Assembly (NCBI GenBank): GCA_001792895.1
Contig: MARA01000009.1
Location: forward strand, 930,001-994,000
DNA: 64,000 nt
Origin: Lentinus brumalis
Taxonomy: Eukaryota; Basidiomycota; Agaricomycetes; Polyporales; Polyporaceae
Direction of reading: 5' to 3'
Part shown: piece by piece, positions 13,897-25,600 of the stretch
Numbering within the stretch: the first letter of the stretch is position 1
How the letters are laid out: every line of letters starts with the position of its first letter
Position numbers and translations under genes: made by a program
Notes under the pieces: generated by a model
What the model saw: only the letters and a program-made list of their open reading frames with translations
Databases searched by the model: none
Told to the model about the DNA's origin: nothing

Positions 13897-15399
13897 GTGT
13901 TGAATGCGGGACTCGTAGACTCGGAATTTCCAGATGCAAAGCCATCCTCCATGTTCTCTACGTAGCTTTTGATTGTATACCTGCAGTACCTACATTTTAC
14001 GACGAACGGAACCGGAGGAATCTAGACAGTGTTACAGACGTATGACGAGTCAGATCGATATGCATCTCTACGTGCTGGCATTTCTGACCTTTGTATATGA
14101 CCACTTTACGCTCGCAGAGCAGTGTCGTGAGTAGAGGCCCTCTAGATCCGAGTCGACACAAGATATATTCTATACACGAGCGACGCAAACATATATACAC
14201 CTCGTCCTCGAGCTCAACTAGAACACTGTTCCATCATGTGCGACCACAGGGTCTACACCGTCCGCCAAGCACCAAAGGTGCGCCGTGCTACCCGCCCTGT
14301 GTGATGAGCAAAGCTTCGAAACACCCCAGTGACAAGATGCAGACGTGGCTCGGACGTTCTCGTCGCTCGGGCACTCCAGCCCCAAATATGTGCGAGAATT
14401 CTGCTAAGATATGTACGCACATACCGTCGTACGTCCCTATTCGCGCGTGCAGCCTGGAACGCTAAGGCTCGAGCTCGACGCATGCGCGACTTCTGCCTCC
14501 CGCGCAACAGATCCAGGTGCCGGTGCCGGGTAAGCGATTAGGGAGGCGCATCCGCGCGAGGTAGGAGCTCCAGCTCAAGGCCTGCCGGCAATGAAAGAGC
14601 TTAGCACCGCGGGTTAAGAGAGTAGCGTCAGGCAGAGGGAAAGGATCGTCCGACTTATAGCGCCGATGCACGGACGACGTGACGGCAGGTAGGAGTACAG
14701 CTTGAGCCTGCTCAGAAGTAAGTGAACGGAATACGACAGGCTCCTGTTCGACCGACCTGTTCCGAGGGTGTCTCCTACGACCTGACGGAACGACGCCGAC
14801 GACGCACATATCCTCCCGCCGACACGTCGTCCGGTAGCCACCCCGAGGCGAGGTCCTACCCATCACAAACAGCTCGGACGGACGACTGTTTGTGACGCCA
14901 GGCCATAATCATAGATCGCAAGGTCATCGCAACGGCCGCACGAATCGCCCAACCAGGTGCGCCACCCCGACTCGACGCAGCCTGATAGAGTAAGCTCTCC
15001 TTTGGTTCATCGATCGCCCAGATCATCACGAATGCGAATGTCGGCGGGCTCGATGGACTGGGCACGTTGACGACTCCTCAACAGAGGCCCGGGACAAGTA
15101 GATGCAGGGTTGGAAGGAACGGCCGATGTCGTACAAACTCGAGGGAAGCGAACCCTCAGCAGGCTGAGGAGGCGCCGCGGCGGACTGCGCTGGGCTGATC
15201 GTACGCAACGGCGCAGACGGCGTATTTGGTTCCGTCGTTCGTCCTCCTCGCGGCTGGTCTAAGGTTTCGTGCGACCCCACGAGCCTGGAACGTGCACGAC
15301 GATACTTGGGGACGACGTACCTCCGAGGCGACGAGACGAGGTGCATCTACCCGTGCTCTCCTTTTTGTCTCGCCGGGCGCATTCATGCCAGCAATGAAC
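13897..15399. other. No recognisable gene
   Basis: Short open frames only. A minus-strand stretch near 14,860-15,060 contains a hydrophobic TFAFVMIWAI-like segment but no family or exon chain could be supported. Confidence 0.4.
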
Positions 15400-15650
15400 T
15401 TGAAAGGGCTTGTGGGTTTTGAAGAAGCGGCGTTTGGTCTGCATGGAGATGACCACGTTCCAAAAAGGCGGTGAAGTACTGCGAAAGCGAAGGTGAGTTC
15501 TCGCAGGACTAACAGCGAGGCGTACAAGAAGACTCACATCGGCTTTGTCACTGTGGTGCTGAAAGAATATCGCGTGCTCCCAGAGGTCTATGCTCATGCC
15601 AATGGAAACTACGAAGAGGATGGGGTCCTGGTCTGGAGGCTGTGTTAGCG
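15400..15650 (-). pseudogene. Second Mn superoxide dismutase fragment (C-terminal part)
   Basis: On the minus strand a segment reads QDPILFVVSIGMSIDLWEHA, FFQHHSDKADV, then a GTGAGT intron. After a CAG acceptor come YFTA and, one frame over, FWNVVISMQTKRRFF. This parallels [31 protein letters not shown] / [18 protein letters not shown] of the 10.3-kb relic, with the intron at the same place. Only the C-terminal third is visible and it is frameshifted. The opposite orientation and the sequence differences show it is a separate copy. Confidence 0.7.
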
Positions 15651-16049
15651 GACGCGGGACTCACCGTCGAACCTGCCAAGTCCGCTACCTCCATTCTGGT
15701 GCAGATTTGCCTTCGCTGCCGTTCTGGGACTTGCGTAAGGAGTCACTGATGTTGCGGCCGAGTGCGGAGCGGAGGCAGGGTCTTAACTGAGCGCGGGACC
15801 GTGCACGTACGGCTGCTTGTGCCAGAGATGGGTTGCTCGAGGGCCTGTGGGCGTGAATGCTGTCAACTGGGTGCGGGGAGAGAGGGTGGGAGAGACGCAC
15901 GTCGGTCGTTTGTCGGCACGGTCGAGCTTTGGGTCATGCGGCCAGCGAAACGGACACATATAGCGAGCAGGATCCCAGGCACAACATCGGATGCATGGCG
16001 GTCATTGCAGCCTGCAGATGGGCTGCAGCCAGCGATGGCGCGAGGCTCT

Positions 16050-16096
16050 CGCGTGGCCGCCACGTGTGCTGCCATGATGTCATCTGTCTGACGAGC
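16050..16096 (+). promoter_or_regulatory. Recurring promoter-like block, copy 2
   Basis: GTGGCCGCCACGTG followed by TGATGTCATCTGTCTGACG. It combines a GTGGC/GCCAC inverted repeat, a CACGTG E-box and a CRE-like half palindrome. It is almost identical to the block at 57,256-57,300. Confidence 0.5.
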
Positions 16097-18379
16097 CGAC
16101 TCTCAGACTTTGCGCTGCTCTGCCGCTTCTGTCTCCTCGAGCTCGTCCTCGACTTCCTCCTCGCCTTCCTCACCTCTGGCAAGCTCACTCACTTCGACAA
16201 GCTAGCGGGAACTCCCTTCCCGACATGCCCGCGCTGTGGTCGACGACTCTCGCGCTTCAGAAACACACTCGAATCCGGAGTCCTACAGCAAATCGATGTT
16301 CTGCAGCACCCTTGCCCTCATGTCGACGTCCTCGTCCTTGGCAGGCTCCGTTTGGAGCACCGATCTGCCCCCTAGTCCTCCGGCAAGTCATCTATATGTC
16401 CTACGTCTCTCGTGGGTCTCCTCGTCGCCGGCCCACCCTCCACGGGTATCAGGCTGCCTGGAATGCCTCAGGGCGACGAGTTGCGGGAGAAGCTAGCGAA
16501 GGTCACGTCCGCTGCAGGTAGTGCGAGATTCGCAATGGGCTCAAGAAGGTCAGTTCATGTTGTCCAGCTGGGACTGTTTCTCGCAATCGTTGACGTCGAA
16601 TGGTTCTCAGACTCTTTCTACTGTCGTCGTCTTTGGGAGGAGAAGCTCGAGTACTCGAAGGCAAGTCTCGGACGGTCTCTCTGCGAGCATCCTTGCATTT
16701 TTATCAGCACTGCTCTTGGGCTCAAGCCGGATTCAGAAGTAGTGTCGTCGAGCCCGGGGACGGACCGAGGCCAAATCAAGGACATATACTTCTCTTTGCT
16801 AGCATTCCGCCAGTCGAGTCATCATCCGCAACTCCCACTCCCTCGAACTCCAGCCGTCGGCCGTCCTCCGCCAACGCACTTCCAGCTATGACATGCTGTC
16901 GATGGCGCATCGCATCCTCAACGTCAAGCGTAAGCTAGCCCAGATCTGCTCAGCACGCCTGCCCTATCGCCATTCCATCATACGTTCCCACTCTCTGTGT
17001 CCTCCTCGCTGGCGTCTCTCCCTCCTTGGCTCAGTCATGTCTTCGTTGTCCCACAGCATCCGGGCACTGAACATGACAGTCACGGCTGTGGCTGGTCCTC
17101 ATTGCCGTCCCGGTCATCCCCCCGGGTTCGGTACGCTCGCGAGTGCGTTTCCGCCGCTTGAGATCCTCCCTCGATCCGCTGTGGTATGTGCGCGAGGAGT
17201 CTATGCCAAGGGAGATGGTCGAGTAGATGCTCAGAGGTACGTCTCGTACTCCTTGCTTGTCGTATGCTCGCATGTTCAAGCGGTTCTGCTCTCCTAGCAT
17301 GAGCTGCCGACGATAGCAGTAATGAGCAAGGGTCCGTAGCAGCACGCGCAGCTGCAATCTATTGTGAGGGGATCGACGCACCGACGACGATCTCTGAGAT
17401 CGTGCTGCACTACGTCGGCGATGGGGGAGCGCTTCCCCCTAGTCGACCTTGAAGACTACCCCTCCTGCTCATATACGCGCTCGTGTTCTCCGCCCTCCAG
17501 GCCCGTCTTGTTCAGTTATCGACCTCCGTAGCCCGTTGCAACGAGTCGACTCGGCACACTCTTCTCTAGGAGGAGGCCGAAGCCGCGCTGACGTCGTACG
17601 ACGGTGCCGCAGGTACTCTGGGTCTCCGGGTCTCCGGCGATCGTGGCGGATGAGGGAGAGGTCTGCCGTCGTCTACCACGATGGCTCTCGCTGTCCTGCG
17701 TGCCCATGTCCAAGTCAGCACGTACCTTCATCATCACCATCTAATACCGTCCTTGCCGCCATCGAGCTCATCCTTGATTTCAATCGGGTCTCGGTTGTAG
17801 GTAGACGGACTCCGCTCGATCATCCTTCTCAATGACTCGCGGGTTGCCAGCGCAGACGCAACGCGGCGGCGCAAGGGTATCTCCGGCATCAAGACACGAA
17901 TCGCACCAGCTTCGAAATCCGCGTCCCGAGTCATCGTCGGTGCAATCTCGCCTTACAGAGGCTCGCTCGGACGTCTAGCACAACGACTGAGTACATAGTC
18001 TGGGCAAACTTACTGGGACGCCGTCACCGCAGACTTGAACTGCAGGCACGTCGGCTCTCTGTCATCCTGTTCAATGAACGGCCGACCCGGATCTCGCACG
18101 GACGAACACGACGAGCAGGATGGTACGGGTCCAAGATCTGATCTCTGAGAACGACGGTCGTCGCTCAGACTATGACGCCGATATCCTTTGTATTGGTGAC
18201 TCGGACTTCATCGTCGTCGTTGATCTGGGCAGCGAATTACTGGGTCTTTGTCAACATTGTGCATCGAGGTGGTCGCCCGCGGTCCAACTTAAGCGCTGTA
18301 TGCGTTTCCGCGAGGAGGACCGTTCGAGCCGTCATCATCGCGGCTTCTGCAGTGGACAACTCCGTGATCAGCACCCTCG
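16097..18379. other. Downstream of promoter-like block; decayed gene family member
   Basis: A conserved pyrimidine-rich leader and a segment starting ATGCCCGC near 16,223 resemble the segment near 57,398. The downstream frames are short and no product can be named. The remaining DNA to 18.38 kb shows no supportable gene. Confidence 0.35.
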
Positions 18380-19024
18380 AAACTTCTCCGCACTGCGACG
18401 TCCAACATGATGTCGACTCCAGAGGCGATACTGAGCCTGAAGAATGTATTATCTCCTCCGAGCACGAGCGGGCAGGTCTCATGGCAGAGCTGCGACGAGC
18501 TATCGTCCACTATCGGAATAAATACCACAACGCGCATGAAGGGCCAACGAGGAGTGGACTCAGAACCTGAAGCGCGAACTCGGCAACCCAGGGCAGGTGC
18601 GCATGCATCGAACCCAGTGTAGTGCACTGTGCACCCATCCGCTAACATCCGTTCCATCCCTCATCTAGACCACTCGTGCCGGTACCGTCGCATCGGTATC
18701 TGCGGAGAACGAGCACTGCTCCCTCTCCGTAGAAGCGACTCCGTCTGCAGAGAACGCCGTTGTGGTCAGTGCCAGCGCGGCGTCCCAGCGGCAGACGACG
18801 GCCATGGTATAGTGCCTGCACGCAGACCGAGCCGGCCTTGGACCGATTCTCCTCCGACTCTACTGGCACGCCTCCAGCTCCCTCCGGTCCCACCACGACC
18901 GTGGACGGATTACGGCCAGCCCGGATGCAGCACAGGACGATCCGGGTACCACTCGCAGACAGAGGTCACAGGCACGAACGAAGCCTTTCGACGCCTCCAC
19001 CATCATCAGGTGGCTCCGGCGTAA
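18380..19024 (+). pseudogene. DUF6535 C-terminal relic
   Basis: Reads ERAGLMAELRRAIVHYRNKYHNAHE, then in another frame EEWTQNLKRELGNPGQ, a GTGCGC...CTAG intron and TTRAGTVASVSAENEHCSLS. This matches the end of exon 4, the last intron and the start of the Ser-rich tail of DUF6535 copies A (7,430-7,700) and B (54,635-54,900). The N-terminal and membrane parts are absent, and a small indel shifts the frame near 18,545. It shows the family was once more numerous here. Confidence 0.75.
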
Positions 19025-19401
19025 CTCGACCTTAGGCCCACGTTGTCGCGGGAACTTTGTGTTGTGCTACGACCACTTGCATAACCGTTCTGCTGCCGTG
19101 TCTCCCACTCCCGTGCCGCATACACCGCCGCGTCTCACATAACGATCTGCTACCCCTCGTGCCCGATGCTCGCCACACGATCTATCGACTCGGACTTCGG
19201 CTCACCGCTCATTGTCTCTCCATCCTGGCATCCTGAGCTTGATAGCGTCCTATGAACAGTGTATCCCAGCGTGTGCAGCGAAACATCGTGGCCAGCTGTC
19301 TCAAAGTGCTCGGTGCGACAACAGGCTGCCGATGTAAGTCCGTTACACATGCAAAACAACTGCAAGGCGGCCATAATCGTAAGCAGACGGTCGCAAAGGG
19401 T

Positions 19402-19441
19402 GGCGGCCACGTGCCGCCGCGATGTCATCTTCCCTGACGGT
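19402..19441 (+). promoter_or_regulatory. Recurring promoter-like block, copy 3 (diverged)
   Basis: GTGGCGGCCACGTG then GATGTCATCTTCCCTGACGG, the most diverged of four related blocks. A CCGCCGCGGTCGACGA segment about 90 bp downstream recurs near 57,406. Confidence 0.4.
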
Positions 19442-19904
19442 CCGAATGTTGTCCTCCCCACGTCTTCCTCACCTCTGTCGCGTTCACCCTCTGTGACACG
19501 CTACACCGTCTCTCCGCTCCGCCGCGGTCGACGACCCGTCGCGCCTGAGACACGCGCCCGAATCCAGGAACTTGAATTACTGCAGCTGTCCCTTATATCC
19601 AAACCTTCGGCCGTGCAGTGGGCTCCGTTCCAAGAACCCATGACCGCCGCTCTGGACGATGGAGCGCTGACCGTATGCGACGACAACTCGAAGAACTGCG
19701 GCGAGTACCCCAGCTTTGCTGTGCCCTCATGATGCCCTCTGCACACTGGAGTTGCTGCAGTACGGCGAGAGCCAGCCTCGGGAGCCTCGATAACGTGTCC
19801 TCTGTGGTTATTGTGCTCTCGGTGAGTAGTCGTCGGCCATTCCTGCTCGCTTGTCCATGCGAGCAGTTTTACTGCTCGTCCTCGGACGCGGCTCTCATTC
19901 GTCT

Positions 19905-20545
19905 TCTTTAGAGGCCAGACCTCCGTGGCCCTGTGATTGTATAGAAGGGCTGCTGGTTTGGCAAAGGGCGGGGAGCTGCTGACGGAGGCATATAGAACCA
20001 GGTTTTTCCTCACTGACGTTGGGTTGGATGTTCGCAACGGGCTCGTCCGAGTCAAGATCAGTTCTCGTGATTCAGTACTGGTCATCCGCGATGATTGACC
20101 CTGGATTACTCACAAATGTTTTCCCTGTAGCTCTCCTGTAACCGCTCGTCCGGGCGAAGATCGATGCCTGTGCGGGCTTTACGAGAGTTGCACGGAAACG
20201 TCCTTCAACTTGCAAGACTCAGCCGTACGTACCTGGTTTAGGTTCAAGTCCCATTTTGAGGCGGTGTATCAAGCAGCGTGGCCGCACGGAGACCAGCTTG
20301 AGGACACTACAATCATCTTCGCTCTGTTCGGGTATTAGGTGAGTGGTCACCCGCAACACCCACACCCTCGTTTTCTCGTCCCGCGTCCTTCCTCATGAAT
20401 ACGCAGCCTGGCTATCACGCGCTTGTGCCCCGCAATGCGCATATACCGTCATCCTTGAGCTCAATTCTGCTCAGCATCTCAGATCTGTCGCCCATCCTCG
20501 TGCAAGTCCTGGCGCTCACAGCCCTTCCTCGCCCTCGCCCTCGCT
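19905..20545 (+). pseudogene. Relic of the unknown protein seen intact-like at 59.2 kb
   Basis: Corresponds to the reading LLEPVTVSKAAGLAKCEELL...TAFNLQESA at 59.2-59.5 kb. Here the reading is interrupted, and an in-frame TAG follows FALFGY directly before the GTGAGT donor near 20,338. The splice sites around the PGYHALV exon are kept. I do not recognise the family. Confidence 0.5.
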
Positions 20546-22024
20546 CTCCGCCGGTTCGCTCTGCTCTGCATGAGCGCATACAGGCACCATCGGACTCACA
20601 TCCCTGTCACACACCGGCCTCTCGAACCGACCTACAGGCAGTCTTTGCGCTCGGCCTCGAGTCCGACCTGGAGAAGAGTTTCGACGCACGCTGCGCTCGG
20701 GTACAGCTGTGGATGATTTCCGTCGTGCGCCTTGTCTCGGGCAGTCTGCGCTCGTGGCTACTGCCTTTGCGGGCGCCGCCGCGTCGCCCAGTCTCTCGCG
20801 CGGCCTACTGGATGGAGGGAGAAGGCGGAGGCGGTTGAATACACAACTGCGTGCCACAAATGGAGGACGTCAAGGTCACTCGCATCGCAATGCTCATCAT
20901 TCTAGACTGGGGCTCGAGGTGTTCAGCACGACGGCTGAGCTGGTCCACCTGATGCTCGAATTCGTCGCACTCGGACGCGAGCGGTGCTCCTCATCTCCCC
21001 GCCAACACAGCGCTGAACGTCCTCGTAGACAACGCGGTGACGTCGCGCGACGTCGATGACTGGGGAAATCTAGGATCCTGCGCGTACACTCCTCGGGTCT
21101 GCAGGACGACCTCCCAATCTGGTTCCTTCCATCCCGGACATCTACATGTTCGTTGCCGTAGTCCGCCGCTTGGATGCGCAAATGAGCATGGGCTGAGTAT
21201 GGCGAGGATTGGGCGGTGCTTGAGCCGCCTGCCTTCTTGTCGTCTGAGCGGCCTGCACGGGCGGACGACTCAGCGCTCAGTGTGCAGCGTCCCGGTACAG
21301 AACCGGCTGCAGACGCGTCGACCATGGAGCCGACTCCAATGGATGTTTGGTATTCACATGGTTTTCCTCCGCCTCCACACGCGTATCGTCGTTGGACGAT
21401 CCTCTTGACCTTAGTACCCATAAAGCCACGGACCTTCTCTGATTCACCTCCGTTTATCGCTGTCCGGTTCATACGCTTTGGACTGTTCCCATCTTGCCCT
21501 AGTTCTGACTCCACGTATACGGGCTCTGGTCGTAGTATCCGTCCTGCATGATCGCAAGGTTTCCTATTCAGACACTGCAGACACTCGCTCAATGTTTCCC
21601 TACCTCGATTTCCCGACACGAATACGGCGTTGAACGAGTCCTTGCATTCCTGTGCGACGATACTATCGAGTTCGTACTTTCACATCCATCATCGCTGCGC
21701 GTGCGCATAGATATCTACTGTATGTATCTCTACGATGCTCGAGGTAGCGATTGTGGGGGAAACTTCCGGAAAGTCTTCCGAGCACCAGCTTCTATCAAGC
21801 AAGTGAAGTGCATCGACGGTATCCCTGCCATGTCCGTGCGTAGCTTGCTCACCACGACCAACAAGGTGGAGGTCCCTCGAGAGACGGGCTTCCGCGAGGG
21901 GTGTTCTGGTCGCCAACTATCCATGGCGCGTACCACCATGCTGCGCCTCTTCCTTCCGTATCTTGACAGATTGTGTACTCGTATTCGTGTTTCGTGGACA
22001 CTGGAGGCGCCCATGCCTGCAGCC

Positions 22025-22028
22025 AATG
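22025..22028 (+). repeat. Left target-site duplication AATG of the 30-kb element
   Basis: AATG directly precedes the left inverted terminus and recurs directly after the right terminus at 52,043-52,046. The uninterrupted paralogous site near 61,994-61,997 has a single AATG in the same context (GCAGCCAATG on the left, CACC...TTGCGCCA on the right). Confidence 0.75.
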
Positions 22029-22064
22029 GTATGACGAGGGTTTTAGGACAAAATAAATCGTGGT
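22029..22064 (+). repeat. Left terminal inverted repeat
   Basis: Begins GTATGACG, identical over 8 bp to the reverse complement of 52,035-52,042. Further imperfect matching extends to about position 22,064. Confidence 0.7.
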
Positions 22065-22077
22065 TTCGTTTCGACAC

Positions 22078-22385
22078 ACTTTGCACAGAGTTGCACTATC
22101 ATGCACCAAATTGCACATCGTTGCACCCCTTTGCAATCGTTTGCCCTCCTGTGAACACGCTTGCTCTCGTTTGCACTGGCATGCGCTCAATTGCACTCCT
22201 TTGCAACCCGATTGCACGCAGCGTGATAAACAACCTCAGGGACGCCCGCCGTTATTGGGCCACCAGCACATTTGCGCTGGATTGAATTACCTTGCACCCC
22301 CGTTGCACCCCCTTTGCACTCCTTTGCACCCGCTTGCAACGCATCGAATTGCCACGTTGGCGCCGGCATGCGGTTGCAATTCGCA
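22078..22385 (+). repeat. Left subterminal TTGCA array
   Basis: About fifteen TTGCA motifs in roughly 300 bp, often as TTGCACTCC or TTGCACCC. The region at 51,540-51,985 has the same motif on the opposite strand (TGCAA, often GGAGTGCAAA). Such inverted subterminal arrays are typical transposase-binding regions of DNA transposons; binding is inferred. Confidence 0.7.
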
Positions 22386-22697
22386 GATTGGACGCTGGGG
22401 GTGGTATTTTCTCCCCCAGCGTCTGAACGGGAGGCATCCTCTCTCGTCGGGGCGCACAGCCACCACTGCATCTCAACCACCTCGCCAGAATGCCAAGATC
22501 ATCCCGCGTAGGTACGCGTGCGCCACCTGACTATTATTGTCCTGCGACAACTAATATCCTCGAGGTCGTCCGATGCAAACCCGAAAGCCGTTTCGAGGTC
22601 GACTCGATCTCCTCGCCGACTCGGACTTCGCACTTTCCTCTGACCCCCCATCATCAGCCTTCTCATCGTCTCGCCTCCCGCCATTCGTACTTCTGTC

Positions 22698-25600
22698 ATG
22701 CCTCCGTCTGTGTCCCCCGCTCCCAGCGGTTTCCCTCCCCGGGGCGACTGTCAACACCCCGAATGCCTTGGCGATCCACTCGGTTCTTGCGCATTTTTTG
22801 CCGTGACCGACAACAACATCCCTCGCGCTGTGAGTTCATCTCTCCTTTGTGACACCTTCCCACTTGGCAACCACGTACTGTCATCCCGTATACTTTTATT
22901 TCGCTCTAGGCATGATATGCACTGTCATTCAAACTCCCATTCCACCGCGCATGACTATCTTCCTCCCTACGTTCCGCCCTTTCTTGTACAAGGCTCACAC
23001 GTTACATGCGCGTTTTCTCCGCAGCACGCCCTGCACCCCGAGGAGGTCTGCCATCAGTGCGGGCATCTCTGGTTTCATCACCAGGCCAAAACCGCGGAAG
23101 CGCAGAGCCAGCCTCGCAACTGGGCCCGCGGAGGTTGTCCCTCCAGTGCATGTGGGGGCTTCCTCTCGGTACGTACGCTCATCTGTTGGCTTCCTCATCC
23201 TTCCATCTGATTGTATGTCCAGCTCGATCCACCCGACAGCTGGGGGTACACCTCCCTGTGCGTGTGCGGCCGTCTTCTTCGGGCTCATGGTTCTCCACCG
23301 CTGTCTCTCGGCTTAGCGTACGTCCTCCTTTCGCTGATTCTTCTTGGCGGATGTTCCCTCAATCTTCTGTAGCACTGGGGCCAGCTCAGCCGCCCCTCCG
23401 CAATTCGCAACGACCCATCCCACCGCCGCGGCGCCCACTCCCTTCGTCCCTTCGGGATTACCGAGCCTGCTTGGCGGCGCCGGCGCACGCCCCGCGTCTT
23501 CCTCCACTCCTATGCCCCCACCACTCACTGCATACATGACCATGCGTGGCCCCGATCAAGGCCCGGTGAACGATCAGCGCCTGGCAGCCTCGGCTCGCCA
23601 CGGAGGACACCCGCTTCGCCGCCCTGCCCCGGCCGACATGCCTCGCGGCGCCCTCAGCCCTCCTCCCAACCTCCCGCGTTCGCGGACCACGGTCGCCAGC
23701 GTCCCTGCGGGGCCGCATACCAATGGCGGGGCGGTGCTGCAGCTGCATCCCCACCACGCTGCGCCCCCGTCTGCGGTCGCCACTGCTATGAGCTCAAGGG
23801 CGGGTAGCTCGGCGGCAGCGGTGGCGGCATCGTCGTCGTCGGGATCGTCGTCAACCGAGGCGGGTAACACTGCTCATGAGATTTTTTCTGTGTTGATGTT
23901 TCCTTTCGTCGTACGTCGCATTGGTTGGGTTCGATGTGGCAAGTCCTTACGCACGTCCCCTGCAGCCTCCCGCGTACAAACGCCGTGCAAATGGCACCTA
24001 TCCTCATTCCAGTATCGCCTTCCACCCCGCCGACTTCAAGAATGTCGTTGAATCGCTGGAGCACTGGGGGCTGCTCTTCTCCGTGCGCCTCTCCCGCACC
24101 GGGTCGGTCTTTAGATCTCTTGGTACGCAGGTCATCACGCAGTTGGACTCGTTTGGTATAGAGCTGCCTGGTTACGATCGCGCCAAGTCCTGGACAGCCC
24201 CGCAAGACTTGCCCTTCGTCTTGCTCAACGCATCCAACAAGAAGGACGATATGAAGCTGCACTCCCCGTATGACTCCTTCAACGAGGAAGAGTTCACTCA
24301 TGCGTCTCTCACCGGTAAGAAGCCCAACCTCGTCGGCATATCGTGTCCTGTTGGCGGGCCTCTCATGAAGCATCGCTTCCTCCGTCTCGGTATGACTGTC
24401 TTCCTTCGTCTTCCTTCCATATGTATGTTGTTAACATAACCCGCTCTCTTCAGCCCCTCGCTTCGGCGATCTGCGCGCCCCACTCAACAATCATGCCGCC
24501 TTCGTTGCTGGTGCCCCTGGCTTGCAGGACTTGCTCTCCATCGAGGCTCCTGAGCCACCTCACCCCTGCTTTCCTCATCGCGTTCTCTCGCACGTTGTCG
24601 AGGAGCTCACCGCCAAGTGCCTCGTCAGTTGTCCCGTCGCCTCTAGATTCACTCCCCCGGCAGCCCCACTCTCACTTCCGCTGACATTGCAGCCCCGGCT
24701 CCGGTCGTCGCACGTCCCCGTCCCCGTCCTGTAACACGTTCGTCCGCCTCCCTTCCCCCTCCCATCGTGATCCCGTCTGCTCCGTCCGCACCGCGTGAGC
24801 TTGACCTGGACGACACCGACGAGGTGAGCACTGCAAGTCCTCAATCGCCGGCCAGTTTCCTCGCCACACTCTCTCAATCCAGAGGGCTGGTCGAGCCGCT
24901 GTTCCTCGCAGAGCTCCCCGGCAATCCTGCCTCCCTCGATCCCACGTCTCACATGGACGTCGTGGAACCTCAGCCGGGTGTGACTGCACATGGTCAAGTT
25001 GATCTTCATCCCACAGCCGAAGTCCGTCACGAGGTGGCTGCAAATGCTGTCGTAAGTGACATTTCTCGGCATCGGTTTAGGTTCGCGTTTATTGATTTTT
25101 GCCGGCCAGCCCATGCCGGACTCCAACGCGCATCGAGCTCGAACGTCTGTCCGCATGTCTACCGGTGGTCGTGCACCTCGGGCCCGGGTGGTCGCTCCCG
25201 CCGATTCCTCCGACTCTGAGATGCACGACGATACCGCCTATGATGACGACGCCCCGTATGAACCTCCTCGTGGCAGTCGCCGCACTCATTCTGACATTGC
25301 GTCGCCGGAGGTGCGCTCCTCGTCTGCTGCCACTCTGGTGTCGTTCTTGATTCATTCACATTGTAGACTCCTGCGTCGGTACCTCCGTCAAATCGCCGGC
25401 GTGTGGAAGGGCCCCAGCCCGGCCAGGTTGGCGTGCGTGCCATACCAGTACGACCCTTCGCCTGTTTGGTCTCAAACGTGAACTGATCAGCACTCGCGCC
25501 CTGTAGGCCCGTCCTCCTGTCTGCACGGAACCGCTACAGAACCTCGGCAAGCGTGAGTTGGCGGGCTGGTCTGACCGGGTCATCAGCGGCATTCCGCCGG

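Larger units (their letters stand above)
19740..22028 (+). repeat. Segmental duplicate, copy 1 (left half, before the 30-kb insertion)
   Basis: Collinear and clearly related to 59,050-61,997. Shared landmarks include CTGCAGTACGGCGAGAGCCA (about 19,757 and 59,051), an FALFGY coding block (about 20,320 and 59,625), a leucine-rich ELVxLMLxFVALGRERCS frame (about 20,937 and 60,927) and the final CCTGCAGCCAATG. Copy 1 continues at 52,043 after the 30-kb element. Confidence 0.8.
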
